Shown here: one piece after another, positions 1-9,936 of the stretch
Layout of the letters: the number at the start of each line of letters is the position of its first letter
Numbering within the stretch: position 1 is the first letter of the stretch
Source of the DNA: Steinernema hermaphroditum
Lineage: Eukaryota > Nematoda > Chromadorea > Rhabditida > Steinernematidae
Direction of reading: 5' to 3'
DNA length: 64,000 nucleotides
NCBI GenBank assembly: GCA_030435675.1
Contig: CM059622.1
Location: forward strand, 14,632,001-14,696,000
Position numbers and translations under genes: made by a program
The notes under the pieces: generated by a model
The model's database searches: none
Seen by the model: only the letters and a program-made list of their open reading frames with translations
Told to the model about the DNA's origin: nothing

Positions 1-166
1 CAGCCCTGGATTGACGCTAAACATGATCACTTCAAGTGATATTTGGGTTATACTACGTACGTTAGCGTGCTGAATAAGCTATTGTAGTTTGTTTCCCGAT
101 TTGGATGGGTTGTCTATTATAAAAGGCCTGTTTTTAATTGCACATAACTTTCTGATCACCCTGTAT
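1..166 (+). mobile_element. mariner-type transposon, 3' end only
   Basis: Bases 10-39 encode the last residues of a mariner transposase (IDAKHDHFK, then stop). The following sequence matches, in reverse complement, the 3' flank of the mariner fragment at 47960-48050. The stretch ends near 157-166 with ACCCTGTATA, the usual outer end of a mariner inverted repeat. The rest of the element lies outside the window to the left. Confidence 0.7.
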
Positions 167-261
167 AATGTCTTCCAAAAACGCCGGACGACTTGAATCA
201 GATAGTTTTCCGAGCCATGATATAATCAATACAGTTCTTAAAATTGTGAATCATCTAGGGG

Positions 262-300
262 ACAATTTAAGAACGGGTTTACGGCAATCGATTGAATGGG
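262..300 (+). promoter_or_regulatory. bipartite upstream block of the F-box-like family (copy for 423 gene)
   Basis: It contains TTTAAGAACGGG followed by ATCGATTGAA, a degenerate match to the block found upstream of the paralogues at 2283, 4501, 9937 and 17678. It lies about 125 bases before the start codon of the gene at 423. Conservation in an otherwise diverged flank suggests a promoter or enhancer element; that function is inference. Confidence 0.5.
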
Positions 301-422
301 ACTCGGCATTTACAGGCCTGGTGAGTCTCTCTTCGTCACTGTCGTGCCTGTGGTGCTCTATCGTGTCAACGTGATGATTCACTCAAGATTCGTTCGGAAA
401 CTATATTTCAGATTCGTCCGCG

Positions 423-1415
423 ATGGATTCTGTTCCGTATAAGTTCTGTGAAGAAGTCATCGGACTGCTGAATATGAAAAAAGACGATTGCGCAGAGATA
501 GCTAAACAGCTCACGGGACTTTGGAAGAGCGCAGCCGAGAGATATGCCGAAAATCTTCGAAGATTCGAGATGAAAATCTGGAAGAACACCGAAGACAACT
601 GGTTCTGTAGACTTGATCGAACGCGGGACATGAATGACGACATCAAGCTTCCTGATTCAATTGCCGAGCTTCTTGCCATCGATCGCCGCTTTGTCAGAAT
701 TGCTAACGTCACCATTGACCGTGATGGCTCTCGTTACCCTGGTGGTTCGATTATAGCCATGTCCAAGGATGATCTGATCAAAAAGCTGATTCCCTTCTTG
801 AATGCTCTCACCGTCCATCCTGCACAATGTAGCTATGATCCAAGTGACTACCATGAGCACAGATGTGCATATCTCGACATATTTCAGCGATACGTCGCCT
901 TCCGCACTTTGTATCTTATCCACCATGGTCCAGAATCGGAGGACTATCTGGCTGCTCAAGTGAAGAACAACCTCTTTCTGTCGTATATTGAGATCAAGGG
1001 ATGGCTGGACTGGCCAAATTCGGATAGAGTCGAAGATCTTGTGGTAGAATTCATGCGGAGGCCCAAGGTGAAAGTCAGAATTCAAGGAAATCTTATGGTG
1101 ACCACCAAGACCATAGAAGCCGTCTTCAAATTGTGGCACGAATCTGGGAAGTCGATCGACCTTGGTTGGGCCAGAGGCCCTACGGAGGAAGAGCTGCTGT
1201 CACTGCCGTTACCGAAGGGCGTAAAGAGGACCGAAGAACGCGAAAATGGCCTACTTTTGACCACATTCATTGTTCGTTGGACGAAAAAGAATACGCCAGA
1301 TCTTACATACAAATTCCAAGAGGATCATCACTATCGCTTTGCAACCATCGAATGCAGAGCGAATGAGATAGATGAGCATCTTAATCACCGGTTTATGCAA
1401 TGCACATGTTTGTGA
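423..1415 (+). CDS. F-box-like / leucine-rich-like nematode family protein (330 aa)
   Basis: This is a complete single-exon reading frame and serves here as the family reference. Residues 1-45 (VPYKFCEEVIG, then LTGLWKSAAERYAENL) have the hydrophobic spacing of an F-box: a PxxF/V start, a helix, and a Trp-containing third helix. Residues about 50-130 form a strand-rich segment ending in LIPFLNAL. Residues about 150-240 carry the repeated helical motifs ESEDYLAAQVKNN, WPNSDRVEDLVVEF and GNLMVTTKTIEAVF. A TEEELLSLPLP motif near 255 precedes a strand-rich tail. TTTCAG lies 13 bases before the ATG and fits a spliced-leader acceptor. AATAAA follows at about 1427. An E3 ligase adaptor role would follow from an F-box but is unproven, because no standard F-box consensus is clear. 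Its closest relative in the window is the gene at 62263. Confidence 0.8.
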   Translation: MDSVPYKFCEEVIGLLNMKKDDCAEIAKQLTGLWKSAAERYAENLRRFEMKIWKNTEDNWFCRLDRTRDMNDDIKLPDSIAELLAIDRRFVRIANVTIDRDGSRYPGGSIIAMSKDDLIKKLIPFLNALTVHPAQCSYDPSDYHEHRCAYLDIFQRYVAFRTLYLIHHGPESEDYLAAQVKNNLFLSYIEIKGWLDWPNSDRVEDLVVEFMRRPKVKVRIQGNLMVTTKTIEAVFKLWHESGKSIDLGWARGPTEEELLSLPLPKGVKRTEERENGLLLTTFIVRWTKKNTPDLTYKFQEDHHYRFATIECRANEIDEHLNHRFMQCTCL

Positions 1416-1583
1416 GAGATTCTAAATGAATAAAAACGGAAGTCACTGGAAGTAACCGAAAATTTATTTTTGATTCTATTGAATTGTTCAGTAAATACGT
1501 TGTAAATATGTATTAAAATTTAATATTTAAATGTTCGAGAACGAAGTTCGCCGACCGCAAACGGTGATGGTACGGTGAGAGAT

Positions 1584-2016
1584 CTCCTATATATAAATGG
1601 AGAACCGACGGGTCCGTTGGTCTGTTTGTGTGTGTGTGCGTGTGTGTGTGTGTTTTTCCGTGAGCACGGGGAAAACACCCACACAAAATAAGGACCCCGA
1701 GGGGAACCGAACCCGGCACCGCCCGCTAACAAACGAAGCACGTTCGCAATGAGCCACACAAGCAGTTGAGATGATAGCGCTTTACTTCCACCATATCTCT
1801 GGGGATGCAAGGCTTTGCGTTTCTTTACAGTTTTTGTGCCGTTTTTAGCGTATTTTTTAGCTTTGCAGATTTTTGGACAACTTCAATCATTTGCATGACC
1901 ACCAATCTTGCCGCCCGCAGGGCTACAGTTTTTTGGCCCCAAATTCAGCCCTTTGCATGAGCTCCTAATTGGCTTTTAGTACCTGGAGGGCGCGAATTCA
2001 CGCGCAGCCGGGTTTA
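1584..2016 (-). mobile_element. composite interspersed repeat, copy 1 (tRNA-like segment plus GT/CA tract)
   Basis: Read on the minus strand it starts with AAACCCGGCTGCGCG, passes a GC-rich unit (CTGCGGGCGGCAAGATTGG), then a tRNA-like segment with A-box-like TGGCTCATTGCG and B-box-like GGTTCGGTTCC about 30 bases apart. It continues with a short CA run and ends in ATTTATATATAGGAG. The same order recurs at 7648-8275 and 63606-63915, and a 5'-truncated copy lies at 6584-6996. It is non-autonomous and has no coding capacity. Confidence 0.75.
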
Positions 2017-2100
2017 TACTTCTTAAGGACCTTCAAAGCACTCGTAGCTGATAACATGAAAATTCCACGGGTACACGATAATTATAAATTCGGTGGTGGC

Positions 2101-2160
2101 AGGTTGAGAACGGTGTCGAGTTTTTGTCTATCGATTGAAATGGACCGGAACAGAGAAAGA
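2101..2160 (+). promoter_or_regulatory. bipartite upstream block of the F-box-like family
   Basis: GTTGAGAACGGTGTCGAG is followed, after 8 bases, by TATCGATTGAAA. The block is nearly identical to those at 4311, 9610 and 17488. It lies about 145 bases before the ATG at 2283, and a second conserved segment (GGTCATTAGAGTGTCTCTAA) follows at about 2180. Confidence 0.6.
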
Positions 2161-2282
2161 ATGTGTCTCGCGTAATTGGTCATTAGAGTGTCTCTAAATG
2201 TGATGTAGTTAACGTGCTTACTTGTATTCGGCCGTGCTTGGAGACTACAGTAATTCCTGGAGTGCTTTCAGATTTGTCTCTG

Positions 2283-3245
2283 ATGGACTGCGTTCCGTAC
2301 AAGTTTTGTGAAGAAGTCATCGGGTCGCTCGATATGACGAAATTTGATTGGGAAGACGATGTGAAAGAACTGACCGGACTGTGGAGAATAGCTGCCGAGA
2401 AGTATGCCGAAAATCTGTGCATTCTCGAAATCGCAGTTTGGAAGGATCAGGGAAAGTGGCAGTGCAACTTCGAAAGAAACTGGGAAATGCCTGAGGATAT
2501 GAAGCTTCCAAAATCGATGGGCGAACTTCATGCCATGGACCGTCGCTTTATCAGAATCGGCGAAGTTATGTTTGGCCGGAACGCCGATCGACCTATCAAT
2601 GGAACGGTAATCACCATCTCAAACAAGGAGCTCGTCGAAAAGCTGATCCCATTTCTGAATGCACAGTGTTTCTCCTCATGTCCACATAGCTACAGGCTGC
2701 AAGGTTCTCCAGAATATCAACATGAGGATAGGGAAATATTTCAACGATATGTCAACTTTTCTAGTCTGTACATCACGTATTACGGCCAACACACCGAAGA
2801 TTATTTGGTGGCTCAAACGAAGAACAACACCAGACTCAGCCGTTTGGTGCTTGGTGAAGCGGTGCACTGGCCACACTCAGAGAAAGTCGAAGATTTCTTG
2901 ATTGATTTCCTACGAAAGCCGGCGAACATACCGCTCTACGTTTCCACCCGTCCAGGGAGTCTGATGGTTACTATGAGAACGGTGAAGGATGTCTACAAGC
3001 GGTGGTGCGAAACTGGTGAAACAAGCTTCCTTTTTGCGAATTCAAACATCACCGAGGAAGAACTGCTTTCCCTGACGGTGCCGGCGGGCGTCACCAGGCA
3101 AATATCGCGCGAGAATCTTCACATGACCTTTGTCATCGTTAGTTGGAGGAGAGGAACAAGGTCGCACTTGGGATGCAGGTTACAGATTAGCGATCATGAT
3201 AGACGTGTTATGATGTCAGAACATAATCTGGAAATTCGGGACTGA
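2283..3245 (+). CDS. F-box-like family protein, MDCVPYKF subgroup (320 aa)
   Basis: Start chosen at the MDCVPYKFCEEV methionine because all paralogues align there and TTTCAG lies 13 bases upstream; an in-frame ATG at 2214 would sit before that acceptor. Landmarks are LTGLWRIAAEKYAENL at residues 32-47, KLPKSMGELHAMDRRF near 76, ELVEKLIPFLNAQ near 118, HTEDYLVAQTKNN near 171, and EEELLSLTVPAGV near 257. It is strongly similar to the copies at 4501, 9937 and 17678, so these are recent duplicates. AATAAA follows at about 3270. The protein lacks a signal peptide or membrane segment and is probably cytosolic or nuclear. Confidence 0.8.
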   Translation: MDCVPYKFCEEVIGSLDMTKFDWEDDVKELTGLWRIAAEKYAENLCILEIAVWKDQGKWQCNFERNWEMPEDMKLPKSMGELHAMDRRFIRIGEVMFGRNADRPINGTVITISNKELVEKLIPFLNAQCFSSCPHSYRLQGSPEYQHEDREIFQRYVNFSSLYITYYGQHTEDYLVAQTKNNTRLSRLVLGEAVHWPHSEKVEDFLIDFLRKPANIPLYVSTRPGSLMVTMRTVKDVYKRWCETGETSFLFANSNITEEELLSLTVPAGVTRQISRENLHMTFVIVSWRRGTRSHLGCRLQISDHDRRVMMSEHNLEIRD

Positions 3246-4310
3246 ATGGACATTTGATAAGCAAATATAAATAAAGGCTTTTTAAAAAGTGTGATGTGAA
3301 CAAGTGCGGCGTTGAAGTCGAAGCTTCCGGTATTCACGGCGCAAGAAAAGAAGAACATCATTTGGAAGTGTCACACGGTTGTGCACCAATTATCCTTCGT
3401 AAACGAGCGTAAGCGAGCCCATAGACACGAACAGCTCCCGGCTCGACCGTGAGCGAGTAACTACAGTCCACTTCTCGGGCAAAGGCCGGATGTCGCATTC
3501 AAAGAAAATCCAAGGTTTGGAGTCAAAAAATGTTTTGGTCCCTAATGTTATTTTCGAGCTCCGTACCTTATTGTGACTAGTCTCCTTTGATGTCTCCATT
3601 TACGGACGAGTACAGATGACAGTAAGACAGGCCAAGGAGAGTGTTAGATAAACAGAAAATCTCTCAGCTGAACGTGGGGATCCACTTTCGGGTTCAACTT
3701 GAACCCGTGAGGTTTCAGGCACTATTCCTGAAATGTGATTGTTTGAACATTTGGCATCTCTTTGCGTGAAGTAGAAGTGACCTCGTGGAATCGCTATGTG
3801 GGCTTAATAGCTGTACCACTTGCGTGTCCCCATAGCCTGTTATACAGTACTGTAACACTTAACCTATTGAAAACATTGGAGCTAAGAGAACATGGTTATA
3901 AGATAATACCATTTCTTTAAAGTTTACTCATGTTTTGATACATGACAAAAACAAGAGCAGGTGCGCTCACTAGGTTAGAACCAGTAATGTCTGTGGTTGA
4001 CAGCAGTTACCGTCTATCACACAATTAATACCGTAGAAAGCCCGAACATCACTTCGCATTTCGCAAACTCAAGGTGCCAAAAAATGCCCCATCAAGACAG
4101 AATATACCTTCAACACAAGAGGAATGCAATGGGCAAGTCGCCAATCATAGTTAGGGTAAGAGTTAACTGTGCTCAATAACGCGCCCATCGGTTGTGACCT
4201 CGGAGTAAATATTGCGAAAATAGACAATTTTTATCATTTGTAACGTTTTCAATGCAGCAACCCAATAGACCTGCCATAACGTTACATTTTTCGGTAGTGA
4301 ATTCGGCGGT
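3246..4310. other. intergenic stretch with one repeat copy
   Basis: No gene is supported. The part at about 4020-4235 aligns with 61690-62235, where a fold-back element interrupts the same sequence, so this is the uninterrupted copy of an interspersed repeat. The remaining bases show no coding signal. Confidence 0.5.
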
Positions 4311-4373
4311 GGCAAGTTGATAACGGTGTCGAGTTGTTGTGTATCGATTGAAATGGACGCGAACAGAGAGAGG
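4311..4373 (+). promoter_or_regulatory. bipartite upstream block of the F-box-like family
   Basis: It contains AGTTGATAACGGTGTCGAG, then GTATCGATTGAAATGG and GCGAACAGAGAGAGGATG, followed by CTCGTAATCGATCATTAG. It is almost identical to the block at 17488. The ATG at 4501 lies about 150 bases downstream. Confidence 0.6.
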
Positions 4374-4500
4374 ATGTATCTCTCGTAATCGATCATTAGA
4401 GTTTCTCTGAATGTTATCTAGTCAAGATGGCGTGTCTAGTTTTATTCGGCTATGCTTGGAGACTGCCGTAATATCTAGAGTGCTTTCAGATTCGCCTCTG

Positions 4501-5457
4501 ATGGACTGCGTTCCGTACAAGTTTTGTGAAGATGTCATCGGGTCGCTCGATATGACGAAATCTGATTGGGAAGACGATGCGAAAGAACTGACCGGACTAT
4601 GGAGGATAGCAGCCGAGAAGTACGCTGAAAATCTGTGTATTCTTGAAATCGCCGTTTGGAAGGATCAGGGAAAGTGGCAGTGCAACTTCCAAGCACACTG
4701 GGAAACCCCCGAAGATATGAAGCTTCCAAAATCGATTGGCGAACTTCTTGCCATGGACCGTCGCTTTATCAGAATCAAAAAAGTTATCGCTGGTCGGGAC
4801 GCCGATAGGCCTCTAAGTGGAAAGGTATTCGCCATCTCAAAGAACGATCTCGTCGAAAAACTGATCCCTTTCCTGAACGCACAGTGTCTCTCCTCATGTG
4901 CGCATTACTACACGCTGCAAGGTTCTCCTGAGAGTCGAGATGAGGATCTGAAAGTATTCCTGCGGTATGGCAACTTTGATCACCTGTACATCACGTATTA
5001 CGGCCAACACTCCGAAGATTATCTGCTGGCTCAAGCGAAGAACAACACCAGACTTGGCCAACTGGAGCTCATTGGAGCGATGCCACACTCGGAGAAAGTC
5101 GAGGATTTCTTGATTGATCTTCTGCGGAGGCCGACGCACCTTCAACTCTTCATTAATGCCCGTCCAGGGAGTCTGATGGTGACTATAAGAACCGTGGAGG
5201 ATGTCCTCAAGCGATGGTGCGAAACTGGGGAAACACGCTTCATTTATGCGAACTCCAACGTTACTGAAGAAGAATTGCTGGCTCTGACGGTGCCGGAGGG
5301 CGTCAGCAGGTACGTAGAGCGCGGAAATCGTGAATACATGACGTATGTCATCGTTAATTGGAGGACAGAAACAGAGTCGTTCCTAAGATGCAGATTAGAG
5401 TTTAGCGATCGTCATCGAAATGCTGTAATTTCAGAACTTAATCTGGATATTGCATAG
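4501..5457 (+). CDS. F-box-like family protein, MDCVPYKF subgroup (318 aa)
   Basis: Complete single-exon frame beginning MDCVPYKFCEDVIGSLD. Start chosen by alignment with paralogues and by the TTTCAG acceptor 13 bases upstream. Compared with the 2283 copy it is about 80% alike by eye and two residues shorter around LELIGAMPHSEKVEDF, where the HW of HWPHSEK is missing. Conserved landmarks are LTGLWRIAAEKY, LLAMDRRFIRI, DLVEKLIPFLNAQ, HSEDYLLAQAKNN and EEELLALTVPEGV. The 3' end of this gene is the closest match to the fragment at 8673-8832. AATAAA occurs at about 5495. Confidence 0.8.
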   Translation: MDCVPYKFCEDVIGSLDMTKSDWEDDAKELTGLWRIAAEKYAENLCILEIAVWKDQGKWQCNFQAHWETPEDMKLPKSIGELLAMDRRFIRIKKVIAGRDADRPLSGKVFAISKNDLVEKLIPFLNAQCLSSCAHYYTLQGSPESRDEDLKVFLRYGNFDHLYITYYGQHSEDYLLAQAKNNTRLGQLELIGAMPHSEKVEDFLIDLLRRPTHLQLFINARPGSLMVTIRTVEDVLKRWCETGETRFIYANSNVTEEELLALTVPEGVSRYVERGNREYMTYVIVNWRTETESFLRCRLEFSDRHRNAVISELNLDIA

Positions 5458-6244
5458 TGTAGTGCACCGGATGGTTATTTGATAAGCAAATACAATAAAT
5501 ACGTCCTAAAAAGTGTGAAATGAACATTTCGGGGGGGGGGGCGGCTTGTAATTCAAATAGTTCGCTGCTCACGGCTCAGTTGGGAAATTTCAGGAATTTC
5601 CGGGCCGTCTCGGGATTTTCACTGACTATCTGTTCCAGCTCCAGCAAAACTCACAGTTACCAGGGTTTTCAGGCTAACATAGCGGTCACAGAGCGACGGA
5701 ATGATTTTCGTGCTTCGTAGACTTGGATTGCAGCGCTGTCCAGTCTCTCTTGTTCTCAAGTTGTAGTCCACTTTTCGATCGCTCGACCCAATTCGAGGCC
5801 TTCGGAATGTATGTAGATCGGCGTAATAAGTTCCGGTAATTCTACTATTCATGTTCATAGTCATCCCTTCTTGAATCACTGTGTCTAAGTGGCAAATAAA
5901 CGACTCCAGGTGATTAACAGCAGTTCACTTTATCGATTGACTTTTCTCAACTTAATGTCCCAACTTCTGACTTTCGATGTCTCGTCCTGCGAGACCAGAA
6001 TGCGATCAACTTAATAAGAACGGCTTTGAATATGAAAAGAAGGACGAAAAACTTATCGCACTCATTAAATAAAGACCGATTCTGCCTACTTCGGAATTAA
6101 GCGAAATTGCCCAATTGCCCAAACCGATTTCGACAAAGAACCAATTCGAGAGATGGCTCCGGCACAGGTGTTCGTTTGGAAATCCCATTTTGACGGCGGA
6201 ACACATAAAATTCACTGTTTGGAAAGCGAATTTTGATGAAGAAG
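5458..6244. other. intergenic stretch, no gene recognised
   Basis: It contains a run of ten G at 5531-5540 and the conserved 3' flank shared with other family members (GCGGC..TTG, as near 3306 and 18712). No splice-consistent coding region was found. A TATA-like AATATAAAAG at 6250-6259 belongs to the next gene. Confidence 0.4.
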
Positions 6245-6583
6245 ATGCTGAATATAAAAGCGGCGCCGTCGATATGCACGACACACTCCTCGTTGAGTTA
6301 TGGCGAACATGTTTCTCCTGATCGTCTGGCTGGCTTGCGCGAAGGCCGCCTCCGAACCACCGCTGAGCAAGGTTTCGATCTCGAAGCCACCAACCATCTT
6401 CGACCTCGACAAGAAGCTCCATCCCAACGAATCGATCATCCAGGTGCAGGAAGACTTTGAGGAGCTCCCCTCCGCTGAGAAGACCGAAGGATTCGATTTT
6501 GAAGATGCCAACAGGACCTTGGAAAGTGCCGGTCGGTACCTGATAACCCCCTACAGTTATGTGCAGTTGGCCATATCGAATTC

Positions 6584-6996
<413 letters not shown>

Positions 6997-7647
6997 ATTT
7001 CACGAAATAAGTCGAGTCTCAGGATAGACGACGACAAGAACCGACAGGCACCTGCATTTGCTGTTTCCGAGCCCAGTCTTCTGGCCTTTCTTCGAGCGAA
7101 CTTCACGAGTCTTAGCAACAGCCGCACTGACGAGCAGTTTTGGTTTGACATCAGCTCGAGTAGTAGATAGGTAATGTGGACATTTTCCAGGACCTACGAA
7201 TATGCCGCACACTGCGCCGCTTACACCCAGGACCAGTATTTTAGATTCGTCAAGCTTGCCTATTTTGATCCGCAAGTTCAGAAGGTCTTGACTCAGCTCG
7301 AGAGGGTCATGAAAGCGTGGAAGCAGCCTTTTAACATTGGCACCCTCGTGAAAACAGTGGCAAAGAACAAGAGCATGATTTGGCAGTGTCGCGAGGTTGT
7401 GCACAAATTCTCTCTTGGTATAATATCCATGATTTGAGGACAACGGCAGGAGCTCTCTCTATCAGATGATCTTTTGCCTCGACGGCAATCTGAAATACCA
7501 GAACTGTTTCTCCGAGCATTCTATCAAATGCGATTATCCGGAAAACGTGTACTTCGGAAGCCAGAAGCTTCTTCGTCCTCGACACAGCCGATGATCGGAA
7601 CGCCTCAAACGAAGTCTAATGTGTTTGGGTGTAATACATATTCTTGT

Positions 7648-7683
7648 CCCCTATATATAAATGGAGAACCGACGGGTCCGTTG

Positions 7684-7718
<35 letters not shown>

Positions 7719-8275
7719 TCCGTGCGCACGGCGGAAACACCCACACAAAATAAGGACCCCGAGGGGAACCGAACCCGACACCGCCCGCTTACAAACAGAG
7801 AACGTTCGCAATGAGCCACACAGACAGTTGAGGTGGTAGTGCTCTACTTCCACTATCTCTCTGGTGATGCTAGCCTTTGAGTTTTTTTTTGCTGTTTTTG
7901 AGTGATTTTTTATCTATTTTGTAACCAGCAGTGTTTTCGGTTCGAGTTTCCTGAGACTTTACAATTTTTTCGCCCACTTTAGCCATTTACATGAGCGCCA
8001 ATCTTGCCGCCCGCAGGGCTATGGTTTCTCGCCGCCCGCAGGGCTACAGTTTTAGGCCCCAACTTCAGCTTTTTGCATGAGCGCCAATCTTGCCGCCCGC
8101 AGGGCTATGGTGTCTTGCCGCCCGCAGGGCTATGGTTTTTCGCCGCCCGCAGGGCTACAGTTTTTTGGCCCCAACTTCAGCTTTTTGCATGAGCGCCAAT
8201 CTTGCCGCCCGCAGGGCTACAGGCTAATTGGCTTTTAGTACCTGGAGGGCGCGAATTCGCGCGCAGCCGGGTTTA
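7648..8275 (-). mobile_element. composite interspersed repeat, copy 2 (full length, 628 bases)
   Basis: Boundaries are defined by comparison with the paralogous locus near 9190-9215, which reads straight from ATTCTTGT into TTTTTTAATAAACATTGAA. Here the element lies between TTCTTGT and TTTTTAATAAACATT. On the minus strand it runs AAACCCGGCTGCGCGCGAA, minisatellite units, tRNA-like segment with A and B boxes, CA run, ATTTATATATAGGGG. Confidence 0.8.
8007..8225. repeat. GC-rich minisatellite inside composite repeat copy 2
   Basis: The unit GCCGCCCGCAGGGCTAYGG plus a few T-rich bases recurs about seven times, some copies joined by a second unit (GCATGAGCGCCAATCTT). The sister element at 1584-2016 has only one unit (about 1909-1927), so the array expanded in this copy. 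Confidence 0.8.
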
Positions 8276-8672
8276 TTTTTAATAAACATTGAATGCCGCA
8301 CAACCGTCTCTTGGCTTTTGGTAGAGTTTCCACGGTAGCTGGATCGAATTTTGCGTCGATTGGAAGAGAGTAGTTTCCTATCGGATCACAAGGCGCTGAG
8401 TTCGATGTCAATTTTTGGTCCTTTAATGTCGGTTTTGGTGGAAAATTCAGAGTATTTCCTTGAGCTGCTATGATCAAGCAAGTACTCGTCCTCGTTTCTA
8501 CCCGTAAATCCTTGTTCCATGACGGATTGGAACGCACTGTTATGCGCCAGTAAATTGTGCGTCCAATAAGGCCATGAAAAGCTGTGCACTGGCCAACAAC
8601 TAAACAGAGATTCAATGAATGTCCCATCAAATCTGTCTTTCCATAATGTTCTGCCGAAACACATAAATTTCT
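8276..8672. repeat. duplicated 3' flank of the broken secreted gene (copy A)
   Basis: It starts AATAAACATTGAATGCCGC and ends TTCCATAATGTTCTGCCGAA, ACACATAAATTTCTCG. Both ends match 9205-9527 in the same orientation, with an extra internal segment here. No reading frame in it looks coding. Confidence 0.65.
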
Positions 8673-8832
8673 CGAGAAAGTCGAGGATTTCTTGATTGAT
8701 CTTCTGCGGAGGCCGACGAACCTTCAACTCTTCATTAATGCCCGTCCAGGGAGTCTGATGGTGACTATAAGAACGGTGGAGGATGTCCTCAAGCGATGGA
8801 GCGAAACTGGGGAAACACGCTTCATTTATGCG
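8673..8832 (+). pseudogene. internal fragment of an F-box-like family gene
   Basis: It encodes EKVEDFLIDLLRRPTNLQL through RWSETGETRFIYA, matching residues about 198-250 of the 4501 protein nearly base for base. It has no start or stop of its own. On the right it is joined directly to a secreted-gene fragment, so this is a rearrangement junction. Confidence 0.85.
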
Positions 8833-9190
8833 AGAAGGTGTTGGAGAAGCTCGAGAAACTCACAACACCGTTGAGCTCTTATGATATCAAGTACCTCGTC
8901 AACAGAGTGGCAAAGAACAAGAGCATGATTTGGCAGTGTCGCGAGGTTGTGCACAAATTCTCCTTTGATATGATATCCATGATTTCAGGACAACGGCACG
9001 TCCTTTCTCGATCAGGTGATCTTCTGCCTGGACGGGCATTTGAAATACCGGAACTGTTTCTCCGAGCATTCTATCAAATGCAACCATCAGAAAATGGTGA
9101 ACTTCGGAAACAGGAAGCCTCTTCGTTCCCTCGACGCAACCGATGATCGGAACGCCTCAAACGAAATCTAATGTGTTTGGATCCGATACA
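8833..9190 (+). pseudogene. 3' fragment of the secreted-protein gene, second copy
   Basis: It encodes KVLEKLEKLTTPLSSYDIK, then VAKNKSMIWQCREVVHKFS and a C-terminal tail ending near 9146. It aligns with 7270-7600, but here the tail (DMISMISGQRHVLSRSGDLL) is in one uninterrupted frame. It is a truncated duplicate lacking signal peptide and promoter. Function is unknown. Confidence 0.6.
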
Positions 9191-9204
9191 AATTCTTGTT
9201 TTTT

Positions 9205-9527
9205 TAATAAACATTGAATACCGCATAACCGTCTCTTGGCTTTTGGCTTTATACATGTTTCCACAGCCGCTGGATCGAATTTTGCGTGCTCTAGTAAATT
9301 TTCGTCTTCGTTTTTACTAGTAAATCCTCGTTCCATGACGGATTGGAACTGTAAATCAGCTCATCAGCTGTCGTAGGCGTTCTGTTAAATCTCCGAATGA
9401 ATTTTATACTCGCAAAACTCATTATGATTAAGCGGGACGTTCCATGGACTCAGAAAAGTAGTGAATTTCTCTCCAAATCTGTATCGATTTTCCATAATGT
9501 TCTACCGAAACACATAAATTTCTCGGA
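9205..9527. repeat. duplicated 3' flank of the secreted gene (copy B)
   Basis: It aligns with 8276-8672 at both ends (AATAAACATTGAATACCGC and ACACATAAATTTCTCG). It preserves the site uninterrupted by the composite repeat that precedes copy A. Confidence 0.65.
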
Positions 9528-9609
9528 GGTGAATTCTCTCTTGGACCTCAGGGCTGTAGTTGATAACTTAAGATCTCAAATATAGCAAAGATCGAGAAAT
9601 ACGAATTCG

Positions 9610-9670
9610 GTGGTGGCAGGTTGCGAACGGTGTCGAGTTTTTGTCTATCGATTGAAATGGAAGAGAGGAT
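9610..9670 (+). promoter_or_regulatory. bipartite upstream block of the F-box-like family
   Basis: It contains GTGGCAGGTTGCGAACGGTG and CTATCGATTGAAATGG. The block ends earlier than in paralogues, because the CGCGAACAGAGAG part is missing, and it is pushed away from the gene by the insertion at 9691-9822. Confidence 0.55.
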
Positions 9671-9690
9671 GTATGTAACGCAATCGGTCA

Positions 9691-9822
9691 CGTTGGTTCA
9701 ATTGGAGACGAAGTATAGCGGAGGGCCATTTTCGGTGACGACGTAAACCTCACGATTGACTTTGGAACTACGGCGCCAACGTCAGCAAGGTTCTGGCCAA
9801 AGCGAGTCCCAGATGCCCCGTG
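9691..9822. mobile_element. 132-base insertion flanked by 9-base direct repeats
   Basis: AATCGGTCA occurs at 9682-9690 and again at 9823-9831. The paralogous upstream regions (for example 4388-4400, AATCGATCATTAGAG) are continuous across this point, so the 132 bases are an insertion and the repeats a target duplication. No terminal inverted repeat is obvious. Confidence 0.6.
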
Positions 9823-9936
9823 AATCGGTCATTAAAGTGTGTCTAAATGTCAACCCCCCAATATTGCGTGTCTAGTTGTATTCGGCCATGCTTGGAGACT
9901 ACCGTAATATCTAGAGTGCTTTCAGATTTGTTTCTG

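Noticed and set aside
657..1139. 160-codon minus-strand frame in the 423 gene
   Set aside because: It is the antisense shadow of a conserved family gene.
8007..8225. CRISPR-like spaced repeats
   Set aside because: Units are directly tandem or separated by other repeat units, not by unique spacers, and the genome is eukaryotic.
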